From: Sphingomonas koreensis
Lineage (GTDB): Bacteria; Pseudomonadota; Alphaproteobacteria; Sphingomonadales; Sphingomonadaceae
Assembly: GCA_006438735.1 (NCBI GenBank)
Contig: RCZF01000001.1
Span: 1,302,001-1,366,000 of the forward strand
Direction: 5' to 3'
Length of the DNA: 64,000 nucleotides
Below are positions 27,370 through 35,507 of this stretch, one piece after another. A program made the translations under genes and the position numbers. Each line of letters opens with the position of its first letter. Within the stretch, counting starts at the first letter, position 1. The notes under the pieces were generated by a model. That model had not been told where the DNA came from. It did no database searches and saw nothing but the letters and a program-made list of their open reading frames with translations.

Positions 27370-27968
27370 CGCTGGTCGATCGCCTGCGCCACGCGCTCGA
27401 AACCGGGCCGGCGCCGCATACCATCCTGCTGACCGGCGACGGCCATGACGCCGACCTGATGGCCGACGAGACGCTGATGGCCGCCGCCGTGCTGGTGCCC
27501 GTCACCGATCGCGCCGAGCCCGGCGTGATCCTGACGCAGCGGACCGACACACTGAGGCGCCACGCCGGCCAGATCGCGTTTCCCGGCGGGCGCATCGATC
27601 CCGGCGACAATGACGCGATCGCCGCAGCACTGCGCGAGGCCGAGGAGGAAATCGGCCTGCCGCGCGACCGGGTGACGATCATCGGCACTGCCGACAGCTA
27701 CCGCACCGTCACCGGCTTCCAGGTCACCCCCGTGATCGGCGTGGTGCCGCCCGATCTCGCGCTGACGCCGCACGAGGCCGAAGTCGCCGACGTGTTCGAA
27801 GTCCCCCTCGCCTTCCTGCTCGATACTGCCAACCATATCGAGGCGAGCATCGAATGGCAGGGACGCGAGCGGCATTATTACGAGATCACCTGGGACGATC
27901 GCCGCATCTGGGGCGCGACCGCGGCGATGATCGTCAATCTCTCGCGGCGGCTGCGATGGAGCGTCTGA
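27366..27968 (+). CDS. NUDIX hydrolase, CoA pyrophosphatase type
   Basis: The 200-residue enzyme has a full NUDIX box, GGRIDPGDNDAIAAALREAE then EEIGL, with the metal-binding glutamates. The preceding LTQRTDTLRRHAGQIAFPGG is the UPF0035-type signature of CoA/acyl-CoA pyrophosphatases (NudL/YeaB group). It probably cleaves CoA or oxidised CoA to phosphopantetheine and 3',5'-ADP. Its ATG overlaps the DUF1285 stop, and its 3' end overlaps the CCA-transferase start by 13 bases. Confidence 0.9.
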   Translation: MTLVDRLRHALETGPAPHTILLTGDGHDADLMADETLMAAAVLVPVTDRAEPGVILTQRTDTLRRHAGQIAFPGGRIDPGDNDAIAAALREAEEEIGLPRDRVTIIGTADSYRTVTGFQVTPVIGVVPPDLALTPHEAEVADVFEVPLAFLLDTANHIEASIEWQGRERHYYEITWDDRRIWGATAAMIVNLSRRLRWSV

Positions 27969-29167
27969 CGCTGCCCGACGCGGCGTGGCGGCACCGCGCC
28001 GGGCTCGCCGAGCTGGCGGCGTTGCTCGGCGAGGGGCAAGCGCGCTTCGTCGGCGGCGCGGTGCGCGACACGTTGCTCGGCCTGCCGGTCGCCGACGTGG
28101 ACATCGCCACCGCGCTCGAACCCGCCGAGGTAATGGCGCGGCTGAAGGCCGGCGGCCTTCGCGTAGTGCCGACCGGCATTGCGCACGGCACCGTCACCGC
28201 CGTGCTGCCGGACGGACCGATCGAGGTGACGACGCTGCGCCACGATCTCGAAACCGATGGCCGCCACGCCGTCGTCGCCTTCACCGCCGATTGGCAGGCC
28301 GATGCGGCGCGGCGCGACTTCACCATGAACGCGCTCTACGCCGATCCGTCGACCGGCGCGGTGGTCGATTATTTCGATGGGCTGGCCGATCTCAGGGCCG
28401 GCCGCGTGCGCTTCATCGGCGATCCGCTCGAGCGCATCGCCGAGGATCATCTGCGGATCCTGCGCTTCTTCCGCTTCCACGCGCGATTCGGCGATGTTCC
28501 CGATCCCGCCGGCCTCGCCGCCTGCACCGCGCGCGCCAACGATCTCATGGCGCTGTCCCGCGAGCGGATCGCCGCGGAATTGCTCAAACTGCTCGTCGCC
28601 AAAGGCGCGGTCGAGACGATCGCGCTGATGGTCGATCGCGGCATCCTGGCGCCGGTGCTGCCCGAAATCGAGGCGGCGGGTGTGGCGCGGCTGGCAGCGC
28701 TTGCTGCGCGCGAAGGCGAAGCGGGGATCGCGCCCGACGCGATCCGCCGGCTCGCCGCGCTGCTGCCGGCCGATGCCAAGGTGACCGACCTGATCGGCGC
28801 GCGGCTGAAGCTTTCGAACGCCGATCGCAAGCGGCTGAACGCGGCGGTCGAACCGCTGGCGACGATGCCGTGGCGCGCGCTCGGCTACCGGCTCGGCATC
28901 ACCGGCGCGATCGATCGTCTGCTGCTGTCCGATCGCCGTGACGCGCCGGCCGACGCGGCGGCGCTGGCCGGCTGGACGCCGCCGCAGCTGCCGCTGTCGG
29001 GCGGCGCGATCGTGGCGCGCGGCGTGGCCAAGGGCCCGGAAGTGGCGCGGCTGCTCCGCGCGATCGAACAGCAATGGATCGACGAGGATTTCCCCGACGC
29101 GGCGCGCGTCGAGGCGATCGCCGATCAGCTTGTCGGGGCGTGGTTGCGCTCGACCAGCAAGGCGTAA
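27956..29167 (+). CDS. CCA tRNA nucleotidyltransferase / poly(A) polymerase family
   Basis: This class II nucleotidyltransferase has 403 residues. The head domain has RFVGGAVRDTLLGLPVADVD, with the catalytic VDIA aspartates, then RRDFTMNALYADPSTG and RILRFFRFHARFG, typical of CCA-adding enzymes. It presumably repairs or completes tRNA 3' CCA ends, although the single tRNA in this window already encodes CCA. The start ATG (27956) lies within the end of the NUDIX gene. Its 3' end overlaps the convergent GGDEF-EAL gene by 43 bases. Confidence 0.91.
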   Translation: MERLTLPDAAWRHRAGLAELAALLGEGQARFVGGAVRDTLLGLPVADVDIATALEPAEVMARLKAGGLRVVPTGIAHGTVTAVLPDGPIEVTTLRHDLETDGRHAVVAFTADWQADAARRDFTMNALYADPSTGAVVDYFDGLADLRAGRVRFIGDPLERIAEDHLRILRFFRFHARFGDVPDPAGLAACTARANDLMALSRERIAAELLKLLVAKGAVETIALMVDRGILAPVLPEIEAAGVARLAALAAREGEAGIAPDAIRRLAALLPADAKVTDLIGARLKLSNADRKRLNAAVEPLATMPWRALGYRLGITGAIDRLLLSDRRDAPADAAALAGWTPPQLPLSGGAIVARGVAKGPEVARLLRAIEQQWIDEDFPDAARVEAIADQLVGAWLRSTSKA

Positions 29168-30852
29168 GCCGCATCGGGATCGAGCGGCCGGGCGTAGACA
29201 TAGCCCTGCCCGCACGCGCAGCCGAGCGCCGCAAGCGTCTGCGCCAGCTCGTTGGTTTCGATTCCCTCAGCGGTGGTTTTCATGCCAAGCGCTTGGGCGA
29301 GGCTGAGGATCGCGCGGACGATCGCCACCTTGTCGCGATCCGCCAGCATGTCGGTGATGAAGCTCTGATCGATCTTGAGCACGTCGATCGGTAGTTTCTG
29401 GAGCTGCGCGAGGTTCGAATAGCCGGTGCCGAAATCGTCCATCGCCAGCGTCGTGCCCAGCGCCTTGAGCGCATGCATCGTATGCGAAATGCGATCGGGA
29501 TCGGTGACGATCGCGCTTTCGGTGAGCTCGAGCGTGAAGCGATCGGCCGACAGGCCGGTATCGGCCAGCGCGCGTTCGACGAGCGGCGCGATGGTGTCAC
29601 GCTGGACCTGGATCGCCGAGAGATTGACCGCGACGCCGACGCCGCAGTGCCCGCCCGCGCGCGCATCCCACGCCGCCAGCGTGCGCGCGGCGTGATCGAG
29701 CGCCCAGCGGCCGAGCGGGACGATCAGCCCCGATTCCTCGGCGACCGGGATGAATTCGCACGGCGAATGATCAACGCCGCGCTCGTCGGTCCAGCGTGCG
29801 AGCGATTCGAACGAGACGATGCGGCCGGTCGACAGGTCGCAGATCGGCTGGAAGGCGAGCCGCAGCTGACCGGCGTCGATCGCGCGGCGCAGCGCGGTTT
29901 CGATCTCGAACTGTTCGTGCGCGATGACGAATGCCTTCGCCTGATAGACTTCGGCGACGCCGCTGACCTTCGAGCGTTTGACCGCGAATTGGGCATGGCG
30001 GATCATCGCCTCGGCCTCATCCTCCGGCTTCGCGCTGAAGGCGATGCCGATCGAGCAGTCGATGCGGAATTCGAGATCGGACAGGCGGAACGGCGCGGCC
30101 AGCGCGGCGCGGATGCGGCGCGCGACATGGGTCGCCTCATCGGGCCCTTCGTCGAGCGTCAGCAGAATGCCGAATTCGTCGCCGCCGATCCGCGCCAGCG
30201 TGTCGCGGACGCGCAGCGCTCCCTTCAATCGCCGCGCGACGGTAATCAGCAATTCGTCCCCGGCGAGCGAGCCGAGACAGGCGTTGACGCGGCTGAAGCG
30301 ATCGAGATCGACAACCATCACGGCGCAACCGGGCCGATCGGGCGTCCGCGCCGCGATGGCGTCTTCGAGCATGTCGGAAAAGCCGGCGCGATTGGGCAGG
30401 CCGGTGAGGCTGTCGGTCAGCATTTCGCGGCGCAGATGCTGTTCGGTGCGCACTTCCGACGTGCGATCGACCAGCGTGACGAGGCAGCGCTCGCGCGGAT
30501 CGATCATCGCGCGCGCCAGCATCACCTTGTAATAATGGCAATCGACCGAGTCGCCGACTTCCCAGGGAAACTCCTCGCGATCCCCGACGCCGGCGAGAAA
30601 GCCTTGGACCCGTGCCCCGAGCAGCTTGGCCAGCGGCGACCGATCGGCCGACGTGCCGAGCCCGGCGTTGCTGAACGGCCGGTTGACCTCTTCGAAGCTG
30701 AATACGCCGTCCCGCACCGCGACGATCGCGGCCGGGATCGGCAACAATTCGAGCGCGCCGGGATTGGGCAGCGCCCGGGGGATGCCGCCTGTCTCGCCCA
30801 CCTGGCGAACAGGTGGCGCGCTTGATGCGGGATCGGGCTGCTGGGCCACCAT
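29125..30852 (-). CDS. GGDEF-EAL cyclic-di-GMP signalling protein
   Basis: The 575-residue cytoplasmic protein has an N-terminal PAS-like sensory segment (~35-130), a GGDEF domain with intact GGDEF at 223-227, and an EAL domain from ~315. The EAL signature is E349-S-L (FESLARW), with alanine replaced by serine. The downstream NLSAIQVQ, DDFGTGYSNL, KIDQSFI and EGIE motifs are present, so phosphodiesterase activity is plausible. Whether the cyclase half works is open. The start is ATG 30852; an upstream in-frame TTG at 30873 is less likely. No membrane spans are seen. Confidence 0.9.
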   Translation of the reverse strand: MVAQQPDPASSAPPVRQVGETGGIPRALPNPGALELLPIPAAIVAVRDGVFSFEEVNRPFSNAGLGTSADRSPLAKLLGARVQGFLAGVGDREEFPWEVGDSVDCHYYKVMLARAMIDPRERCLVTLVDRTSEVRTEQHLRREMLTDSLTGLPNRAGFSDMLEDAIAARTPDRPGCAVMVVDLDRFSRVNACLGSLAGDELLITVARRLKGALRVRDTLARIGGDEFGILLTLDEGPDEATHVARRIRAALAAPFRLSDLEFRIDCSIGIAFSAKPEDEAEAMIRHAQFAVKRSKVSGVAEVYQAKAFVIAHEQFEIETALRRAIDAGQLRLAFQPICDLSTGRIVSFESLARWTDERGVDHSPCEFIPVAEESGLIVPLGRWALDHAARTLAAWDARAGGHCGVGVAVNLSAIQVQRDTIAPLVERALADTGLSADRFTLELTESAIVTDPDRISHTMHALKALGTTLAMDDFGTGYSNLAQLQKLPIDVLKIDQSFITDMLADRDKVAIVRAILSLAQALGMKTTAEGIETNELAQTLAALGCACGQGYVYARPLDPDAAYALLVERNHAPTS

Positions 30853-30905
30853 GCGCCAAAGCGTTAGGCGCAAGGCGTTAAAAGCTGCTGAACTTTACGT
30901 GTCGG

Positions 30906-32123
30906 TCAGGTTACGGCGGCGCGCACCGAAAAGGCGGGATCGCGGTGGCGATCGCTGCGCAGAATGTCGCCGAGGATCGCCGCCGCGCGCACGACGTCGC
31001 CATAGCCGAGATAAAGCGGCGTGAGGCCGAGCCGGAGAATGTCGGGATCGCGGAAATCGCCGATCACGCCGGCGGCGATCAGCGCCTGGCAGAGCGGATA
31101 CGCCTCCGCGTGCCGGAACGAGACGTGGCTGCCGCGCCGCGCCGGATCGCGTGGCGACAGGCATTCGAGGCCGAGCGCATCTCCGGCGGCGGCCATGATG
31201 TCGAACAGGGCGGCGCTTTTCTTGGTGATCGCGGCGGGATCGGCCTCGAGCATCACATCTACGCCGGTTTCGAGCGCGGCCATGCCGATCACCGGCGGCG
31301 TGCCCGCCAGCCAGCGCTTGATCCCCGGCGCGGGGCGATAGCCGTCCTCCATCGCGAACGGCGCGGCGTGCCCCATCCAGCCCGACAACGGGTTGGCGAG
31401 CGCCGCTTGCCACTGTTTGGCGACGTAGAGATAGGCGGGAGCGCCCGGCCCGCCGTTGAGATATTTGTAGCCGCAGCCGACCGCGAGATCGGCCCCTGCC
31501 CCGTTCAGATCGACCGACACGGCGCCGGCGGAATGGCTGAGATCCCACAGCATCAGCGCGCCGGCGGCGTGCGCCTGCTCGGTCCATGCCGCCATGTCGA
31601 AGCGCTCGGCGGTCTTGTAATGAACATGCGTCAGTAGCAGCACTGCGGTATCGTCGTCCAGCGCATCGGCGAGCGCGGCGCGCGACACCGCCTTCAACGT
31701 CGCGCCGGCGACGCAGCCGACCGCACCCTCGGCAATGTGCAGATCGGTGGGGAAATTGCCAAGCTCGGTGACGAGCGTGCGCCGCTTCGGATCGTGCCGC
31801 AGCGCCGCGACGAGCAGCTTGAACAGATTGGCCGAGGTCGAATCGCAGGCGATCACTTCGTCCGCGCCCGCGCCGATCAGTCGCGCGATCTTGCCGCCGA
31901 TCCGCGTCGGCGCGTCGATCCAGCCCTCGTTCCAGCCGCGGATGAGCCGATCGCCCCATTGGCGGCCGACCATGTCGTCGATCGCGGCGACGCTCGCCCT
32001 TGGCAACGCGCCGAGCGAATTGCCGTCGAGATAGATCACGCCCTCGGGCAATTGAAAGCGACCTTGGAAAAGGCGCAGCGGATCGGCGGCGTCGCGTGCG
32101 CGGGCTTCGTCGAGCGTCATCAT
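30906..32123 (-). CDS. kynU: Kynureninase
   Basis: This PLP enzyme cleaves kynurenine to anthranilate and alanine (and 3-hydroxykynurenine to 3-hydroxyanthranilate). The 405 residues show IYLDGNSLGALP near the N-terminus, LWDLSHSAGAV with the PLP-pyridine aspartate, CGYKYLNGGPG with the Schiff-base lysine, and GWMGHAAPF. The ATG at 32123 overlaps the stop of the upstream hydrolase (ATGA), indicating coupling. Tryptophan 2,3-dioxygenase is not in the window. Confidence 0.95.
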   Translation of the reverse strand: MMTLDEARARDAADPLRLFQGRFQLPEGVIYLDGNSLGALPRASVAAIDDMVGRQWGDRLIRGWNEGWIDAPTRIGGKIARLIGAGADEVIACDSTSANLFKLLVAALRHDPKRRTLVTELGNFPTDLHIAEGAVGCVAGATLKAVSRAALADALDDDTAVLLLTHVHYKTAERFDMAAWTEQAHAAGALMLWDLSHSAGAVSVDLNGAGADLAVGCGYKYLNGGPGAPAYLYVAKQWQAALANPLSGWMGHAAPFAMEDGYRPAPGIKRWLAGTPPVIGMAALETGVDVMLEADPAAITKKSAALFDIMAAAGDALGLECLSPRDPARRGSHVSFRHAEAYPLCQALIAAGVIGDFRDPDILRLGLTPLYLGYGDVVRAAAILGDILRSDRHRDPAFSVRAAVT

Positions 32124-33013
32124 TTGAATGCGGCCCTGAGCAATCGCCGGGTCTCGTCCCACGCGGCGCTGCCCGGCGAAATCAACTCGACATGCCCGGT
32201 CGCAGCAACAGTGTATAGCGTCACGCGGTCGCCCGCCTTCCGCGCTTGTTCGGTATAAGCGACCGGCAGCCGATACGGGATGATGTCATCTTCGCGCCCG
32301 TCGACCAGATCCTGCGGCACGCCGAGCGGCAGCAGCCGCGTGACCGACGTATCGGCGTAAGGATCGGGGTGCGCCACGGTTTTCGGGCCGACGAGCTGGC
32401 CGATCACATCGGTGCCGCAGCCATTGTCGGGGCTCGCCGCGGTCGCTTCGAGATCGGGCAGGCCACCGAGCGAAATCACATGCGCGATCAGCAGCGGCGT
32501 CCCGCCTGCCAGTGGGCTATCGACCGGCAGCTTGGCCCGCGCCGCCAGCCACAAGGCGAGATGCCCGCCGGCGGAATGGCCAACCGCCACGATCCGCGTG
32601 GTATCGAGATGAAAGCGCGCGGCGTCCTTGGCGAGCCGGTCCGCCGCCGCCGCCGCGTCCTGAAAGGTGCCAGGATAACCGCCGCCGGTGCGATCGACGC
32701 CGCGATAGTCGATGTTCCATACCGCATAGCCGGCCTCGCGCAGATCGGCGGCGGCCCAATCCATCAGCGTGCGATCGGCGATCGAGGTCCGCCAGCAACC
32801 GCCGTGGACCATCAGCACCGTCTTGAATGGCCCCGGCCCCTTGGGCAGCCACACATCGATCTTCTGCATTGCATCCGGGCCGTAGGCAACGGTCGCATCC
32901 GCCGTCGGCCGCGACCGCGCGAGCAGCTCGTCCCAGGTCATCAGGGGGTTGTCGTCGGCGGGCATGGCCGCGCCCGTCAACGCGAGCACGGCCAGGAATG
33001 CAAGTCGGATCAT
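32120..33013 (-). CDS. Alpha/beta hydrolase coupled to kynU; candidate kynurenine formamidase (AFMID-like)
   Basis: The 297-residue protein has a signal-like N-terminus (MIRLAFLAVLALTGAAMPA) and an alpha/beta-hydrolase fold. The oxyanion motif is H70-G-G-C-W74, the nucleophile S147 lies in GHSAGGHL, the acid is D242 or D243 (DGREDD), and the base is H274 (ATGHVEL). HGGxW plus GHSAGGHL is the pattern of animal/fungal-type arylformamidase. Translational coupling to kynU suggests N-formylkynurenine hydrolysis (inference). The odd point is the export signal, since kynU is cytoplasmic. Alternatively it is a periplasmic esterase of the BD-FAE type. Confidence 0.7.
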   Translation of the reverse strand: MIRLAFLAVLALTGAAMPADDNPLMTWDELLARSRPTADATVAYGPDAMQKIDVWLPKGPGPFKTVLMVHGGCWRTSIADRTLMDWAAADLREAGYAVWNIDYRGVDRTGGGYPGTFQDAAAAADRLAKDAARFHLDTTRIVAVGHSAGGHLALWLAARAKLPVDSPLAGGTPLLIAHVISLGGLPDLEATAASPDNGCGTDVIGQLVGPKTVAHPDPYADTSVTRLLPLGVPQDLVDGREDDIIPYRLPVAYTEQARKAGDRVTLYTVAATGHVELISPGSAAWDETRRLLRAAFK

Positions 33014-33024
33014 GCCCCCTCTTA

Positions 33025-33107
33025 CCGTTCGCCCTGAGCTTGTCGAAGGGCCGTCGCGCTTTTGTCCGGCGGCAAGAATGGTGCTTCGACAAGCTCAGCA
33101 CGAACGG
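33025..33107. repeat. Palindromic repeat in the parC leader
   Basis: The left arm CCGTTCGCCCTGAGCTTGTC (from 33025, continuing GAAGGGC) and the right arm GTGCTTCGACAAGCTCAGCA (33081-33100, continuing CGAACGG) are inverted copies separated by ~30 bases. The same family occurs inside parC at 33780-33865. This copy sits between the divergent hydrolase and parC genes, ending 36 bases before the parC ATG, so it occupies the shared promoter or leader space. Confidence 0.88.
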
Positions 33108-33143
33108 TTGTGCAGGGTGACACACACACGCTATCGCCACCGC

Positions 33144-35507
33144 ATGGCAACCGATCTCACCGACCGCGATCCGTTCGATCTGATCGTCGATCACCCGTTT
33201 GATAGCGCGCTCAGCGAACGCTATCTCGTCTATGCGCTCTCGACGATCACCGCGCGGTCGCTGCCCGACGTGCGCGACGGGCTCAAGCCGGTCCACCGCC
33301 GGCTGCTCTGGGCGATGCGGCTGCTCAAGCTCGATCCGGCGCAGGGCTACAAGAAATGCGCGCGCGTCGTCGGCGACGTGATCGGCAAATATCATCCGCA
33401 CGGCGATCAATCGGTCTATGATGCGATGGTCCGCCTCGCGCAGAGCTTTTCGCTGCGCTATCCGCTGGTCGACGGCCAAGGCAATTTCGGCAATATCGAC
33501 GGCGATAACGCCGCCGCTTATCGCTACACCGAGGCGCGGCTGACGCAGGTCGCGATCGACCTGATGGACGGGCTCGACGAGAACGCGACAGATTTCCGCC
33601 CGACCTATAATGGCGAGGAACAGGAGCCCGAGCTGTTCCCGGGGCTGTTCCCCAATCTGCTGGCCAATGGCGCGGCCGGCATCGCGGTGGGCATGGCAAC
33701 GAGCATCCCGCCGCACAACGCCGCCGAATTGCTCGACGCGGCGATTGCGTTGATCGACTGGAAGCCGCGCAAAAAGGCTCCGTTCGCGCTGAGCCTGTCG
33801 AAGGGCGCGAGCCGCGAGCCGGACGCTGGAGGAGAGGCGGGCTTCGACGGGCTCAGCCCGAACGGCAATGACAGCGAGGTCGAGGATTTCGATATCCTCG
33901 CGTTCGTCAAAGGCCCCGATTTCCCGACCGGCGGTTTCGTCGTCGATTCCGCGGCCGCGATCGCCGAGGCCTATGCCACCGGCCGCGGCGGTTTCCGCGT
34001 CCGCGCGCGCTGGCATGTCGAGGATCAGGGCCGCGGCACCTGGATCGCGGTGGTCAACGAAATCCCCTACGGCGTCCAAAAGGGCAAGCTGATCGAGCAG
34101 ATCGCCGATCTGATCAACGACAAGAAATTGCCGATCCTCGCCGACGTTCGCGACGAATCGGACAGCGAGATCCGTATCGTCATCGAGCCGCGCAGCCGCA
34201 CCGTCGATGCCGACATGCTGATGGAATCGCTGTTCCGCATGTCCGACCTAGAAACGCGCGTGTCGCTCAATCTCAACGTGCTCGATGCGACGCGCACGCC
34301 GCGCGTGATGAGCTTGCGCGACGCGCTGTCGGCATGGGTCGATCACCAGTTCGTCGTGCTCCAGCGCCGCTCGCAGCACCGGCTCGACAAGATCGCCGAT
34401 CGGCTCGAGCTGGTCGGCGGCTACATCATCGCCTTTTTGAATCTCGACCGCGTGATCCACATCATCCGCACCGAGGACGAGCCCAAGCCGGTGATGATCG
34501 CCGAATTCGAGCTGACCGATCGCCAGGCCGAGGCGATCCTCAACATGCGGCTGCGTAGCTTGCGTCGGCTCGAGGAAATGGAGCTACGCAAGGAGCAGGC
34601 GGCGCTCGAAAAGGAACGCGGCGAGCTCGAATTGCTGCTCGGCAGCGACGCGCGTCAACGCACCCGGCTCAAGCGCGACATGGGCAAATTGCGCGATCGC
34701 TATGGCCCGGAAACACTGCTCGGCAAGCGCCGCACGACGATCGAGGAAGCGGGCCCGCCGCGCGACATCCCGCTCGAGGCGATGATCGACAAAGAGCCGA
34801 TCACGGTGATCATGTCGCAGCGCGGCTGGGTCCGCGCGATGAAGGGGCATGTCGATCTCGCCGCCGCCGAAACGCTGAAGTTCAAGGAAGGCGACGGCCC
34901 GGCCTTTGCCTTCCACGCGCAGACCACCGACAAGATCCTGCTCGCGGTCGATAGCGGGCGTTTCTACACGCTCGCCGCCGACAAGCTGCCCGGCGGGCGC
35001 GGTTTCGGCGAGCCGGTGCGGCTGATGATCGACATGGACGGCGAGCACGACATCGTCAGCCTCCTGCCCGCATCGAGCGCGGAAAAGCTGCTCGTCGCCG
35101 CGAGCGACGGCCGCGGCTTCGTCGTCAAAGCGGCCGACACCATCGCCGAGACCCGCAAGGGCAAGACCGTCGTCACGCCGCGCAAAGGCGCGAAGCTCAG
35201 CATCCTCCGGCCGATTGCGCCAACGCATGACTACGTCGCGGCGATCGGCGACAACCGCCGGCTGCTGGTCTTCCCGCTCGCCGAGCTCGCCGAATTGTCG
35301 CGCGGGCAAGGCGTGCAATTGCAGCGCTATCGCGACGGCGGGCTTTCCGATGCGATCACCTTCGTCTTCGCCGAAGGAATCAGCTGGGCGATGGGCGGCG
35401 ACAGCGGGCGCACGCGCACCGAGAGCGACATGAACGCATGGCGCGCGGCGCGCGGCGCCGCCGGGCGGATGCCGCCGACCGGCTTCCCGCGCGACAACCG
35501 GTTCTGA
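33144..35507 (+). CDS. parC: DNA topoisomerase IV subunit A with an in-frame repeat insertion
   Basis: This is the breakage-reunion subunit that decatenates daughter chromosomes with ParE. The 787 residues include LKPVHRRLLWAM, HPHGDQSVYDAM (quinolone-interacting region), the catalytic tyrosine Y128 in AAAYRYTEAR, and a C-terminal beta-pinwheel. Residues ~213-241 (APFALSLSKG...GLSPNG) are the translation of a palindromic repeat also found upstream, inserted just before FDILAFVKGPDFPTGG. At the position of E. coli ParC Ser80 this protein has Gln89. The start is ATG 33144. Confidence 0.95.
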   Translation: MATDLTDRDPFDLIVDHPFDSALSERYLVYALSTITARSLPDVRDGLKPVHRRLLWAMRLLKLDPAQGYKKCARVVGDVIGKYHPHGDQSVYDAMVRLAQSFSLRYPLVDGQGNFGNIDGDNAAAYRYTEARLTQVAIDLMDGLDENATDFRPTYNGEEQEPELFPGLFPNLLANGAAGIAVGMATSIPPHNAAELLDAAIALIDWKPRKKAPFALSLSKGASREPDAGGEAGFDGLSPNGNDSEVEDFDILAFVKGPDFPTGGFVVDSAAAIAEAYATGRGGFRVRARWHVEDQGRGTWIAVVNEIPYGVQKGKLIEQIADLINDKKLPILADVRDESDSEIRIVIEPRSRTVDADMLMESLFRMSDLETRVSLNLNVLDATRTPRVMSLRDALSAWVDHQFVVLQRRSQHRLDKIADRLELVGGYIIAFLNLDRVIHIIRTEDEPKPVMIAEFELTDRQAEAILNMRLRSLRRLEEMELRKEQAALEKERGELELLLGSDARQRTRLKRDMGKLRDRYGPETLLGKRRTTIEEAGPPRDIPLEAMIDKEPITVIMSQRGWVRAMKGHVDLAAAETLKFKEGDGPAFAFHAQTTDKILLAVDSGRFYTLAADKLPGGRGFGEPVRLMIDMDGEHDIVSLLPASSAEKLLVAASDGRGFVVKAADTIAETRKGKTVVTPRKGAKLSILRPIAPTHDYVAAIGDNRRLLVFPLAELAELSRGQGVQLQRYRDGGLSDAITFVFAEGISWAMGGDSGRTRTESDMNAWRAARGAAGRMPPTGFPRDNRF
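33780..33865. repeat. Palindromic repeat inside the parC coding sequence, in frame
   Basis: The arms CCGTTCGCGCTGAGCCTGTC (33780 on, continuing GAAGG) and GCTTCGACGGGCTCAGCCCG (33841 on, continuing AACGG) are ~25-base inverted copies. They match the element at 33025-33107 except that several bases are changed to C or G. The parC frame runs through it without a stop, adding about 29 residues. The base changes relative to the leader copy suggest it has been in the coding sequence for some time and has drifted. Confidence 0.88.
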
